Shown here in pieces: positions 7,371 to 7,649 of a DNA stretch of 7,649 nucleotides; position 1 is the first letter of the stretch, and every line of letters starts with the position of its first letter. A program made the translations under genes and the position numbers. This DNA comes from Alphaproteobacteria bacterium. Its GTDB lineage: Bacteria; Pseudomonadota; Alphaproteobacteria; RS24. The stretch covers positions 1 through 7,649 of the forward strand of contig RFZE01000065.1 of the NCBI GenBank assembly GCA_009920875.1. The letters are read 5' to 3'. The notes under the pieces are model-generated. The model ran no database searches. It was given only the letters and a program-made list of their open reading frames with translations, and was not told the DNA's origin.

Positions 7371-7505
7371 TTAGGCAGACAGAGTTTTACGGCCGCGCGC
7401 GCGACGACGCGCCAATACCAGACGGCCGTTTTTGGTGGCCATGCGGGAACGGAAACCGTGGCGGCGTTTGCGCACCAGATTGCTTGGTTGGAAAGTTCTT
7501 TTCAC
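7371..7505 (-). CDS. rpmH: 50S ribosomal protein L34, GTG start
   Basis: L34 is a very small basic protein of the large ribosomal subunit. Starting at the GTG at 7505 the product is 44 residues, exactly the usual length, with the family signature KRTFQPSNLVRKRRHGFRSR from residue 2 and the ending GRKTLSA. The frame is open further upstream, to 7601, but that stretch covers the candidate promoter and leader and has no likeness to L34. The GTG start is supported by GAAGGAG (7514-7520), 8 bases upstream, the strongest ribosome site in the window, and by the fact that no ATG lies at the conserved N-terminus. First gene of the long minus-strand operon, with rnpA 9 bases downstream. Confidence 0.97.
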   Translation of the reverse strand: MKRTFQPSNLVRKRRHGFRSRMATKNGRLVLARRRARGRKTLSA

Positions 7506-7513
7506 CTGACCCA

Positions 7514-7520
7514 CTCCTTC
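7514..7520 (-). promoter_or_regulatory. Strong ribosome binding site of rpmH
   Basis: GAAGGAG on the minus strand, 8 bases before the GTG at 7505. It fixes the rpmH start at a non-ATG codon and is the closest match to the anti-Shine-Dalgarno sequence in the window, in keeping with a highly made ribosomal protein. Confidence 0.8.
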
Positions 7521-7547
7521 ACGAAACAGAAAAATAGTGTGTTTCTG
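7520..7547 (-). other. Possible hairpin in the rpmH leader
   Basis: In the rpmH 5' leader, GAAACA and TGTTTC can pair (7540-7545 with 7523-7528) around an 11-base loop, and two further pairs form past one bulged base. The stem directly abuts the ribosome site and shares its outermost G. It is AT-rich and weak, and has no U-run typical of a terminator. It could be chance or a minor control on L34 translation. Confidence 0.25.
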
Positions 7548-7572
7548 CTGAGTTCCGTTTATATCTCGGGCG

Positions 7573-7601
7573 GATTTAGCTAAAAATAGCCTCAAAGTCA
7601 A
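7573..7601 (-). promoter_or_regulatory. Candidate sigma-70-type promoter for the rpmH operon
   Basis: On the minus strand TTGACT (7596-7601) is followed by a 17-base spacer and TAAATC (7573-7578); reading the -10 as CTAAAT gives 16 bases. Next comes CGCCCG (7567-7572) and an A at 7566 that would suit as the start site, giving a leader of about 61 bases before the rpmH GTG. The place, directly upstream of the first gene of the operon, supports it. The remaining bases to the window edge (7602-7649) show no clear feature. Confidence 0.55.
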
Positions 7602-7649
7602 TCTTCTTGGCTTGATTATGGGCTAGTTTTTGCGCGCAGGGGGCGCATG

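Noticed and set aside
7631..7647. Inverted repeat TGCGC/GCGCA near the right edge
   Set aside because: Only five base pairs with a seven-base loop, and the T-run lies before the stem on the plus strand, so it does not form a terminator on either strand.
7647..7649. ATG at the very end of the window with a G-rich stretch before it
   Set aside because: Could be the start of a divergent plus-strand gene, but no coding sequence is visible to judge it.

Overview
The window is an ordinary, tightly packed chromosomal block from a bacterium, almost certainly an alphaproteobacterium. The evidence is the gene order rpmH-rnpA-yidC-engB-argB followed by a pyrimidine 5'-nucleotidase-type HAD gene, dapD and dapE, the presence of a DUF1036 protein, and the style of the proteins themselves (for example the YidC and ArgB sequences). 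Base composition looks moderately GC-rich by eye. A genus cannot be named from the sequence alone. All nine genes lie on the minus strand, so transcription runs from the right end of the window to the left.

Right part (about 7600 to 1847): a candidate promoter at 7573-7601 drives rpmH (ribosomal protein L34, GTG start), rnpA (RNase P protein), yidC (membrane insertase), engB (ribosome-assembly GTPase), argB (N-acetylglutamate kinase), a secreted protein with two DUF1036 modules around a peptidoglycan-binding-like segment, and a HAD-family phosphatase. The genes are separated by at most 17 bases or overlap (rnpA/yidC by 8 bases, yidC/engB by 23), so they look like one operon with translational coupling. 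It joins RNA processing, translation, membrane protein insertion, ribosome assembly and arginine synthesis.

Left part (about 1820 to 1): a 90-base gap holds a second candidate promoter, then dapD and dapE, the succinylase-branch enzymes that make LL-diaminopimelate for lysine and peptidoglycan. dapE is cut by the window edge after 305 codons. No convincing rho-independent terminator separates the two groups, so read-through from the rpmH operon is possible.

There is no mobile element, CRISPR array, tRNA or rRNA gene, and no stretch over 300 bases without a gene. I found no undescribed multi-gene system. The points most worth a second look are the internally duplicated four-cysteine DUF1036 protein and the similar design of the two candidate promoters (the same TTGACT box and a discriminator made only of G and C).
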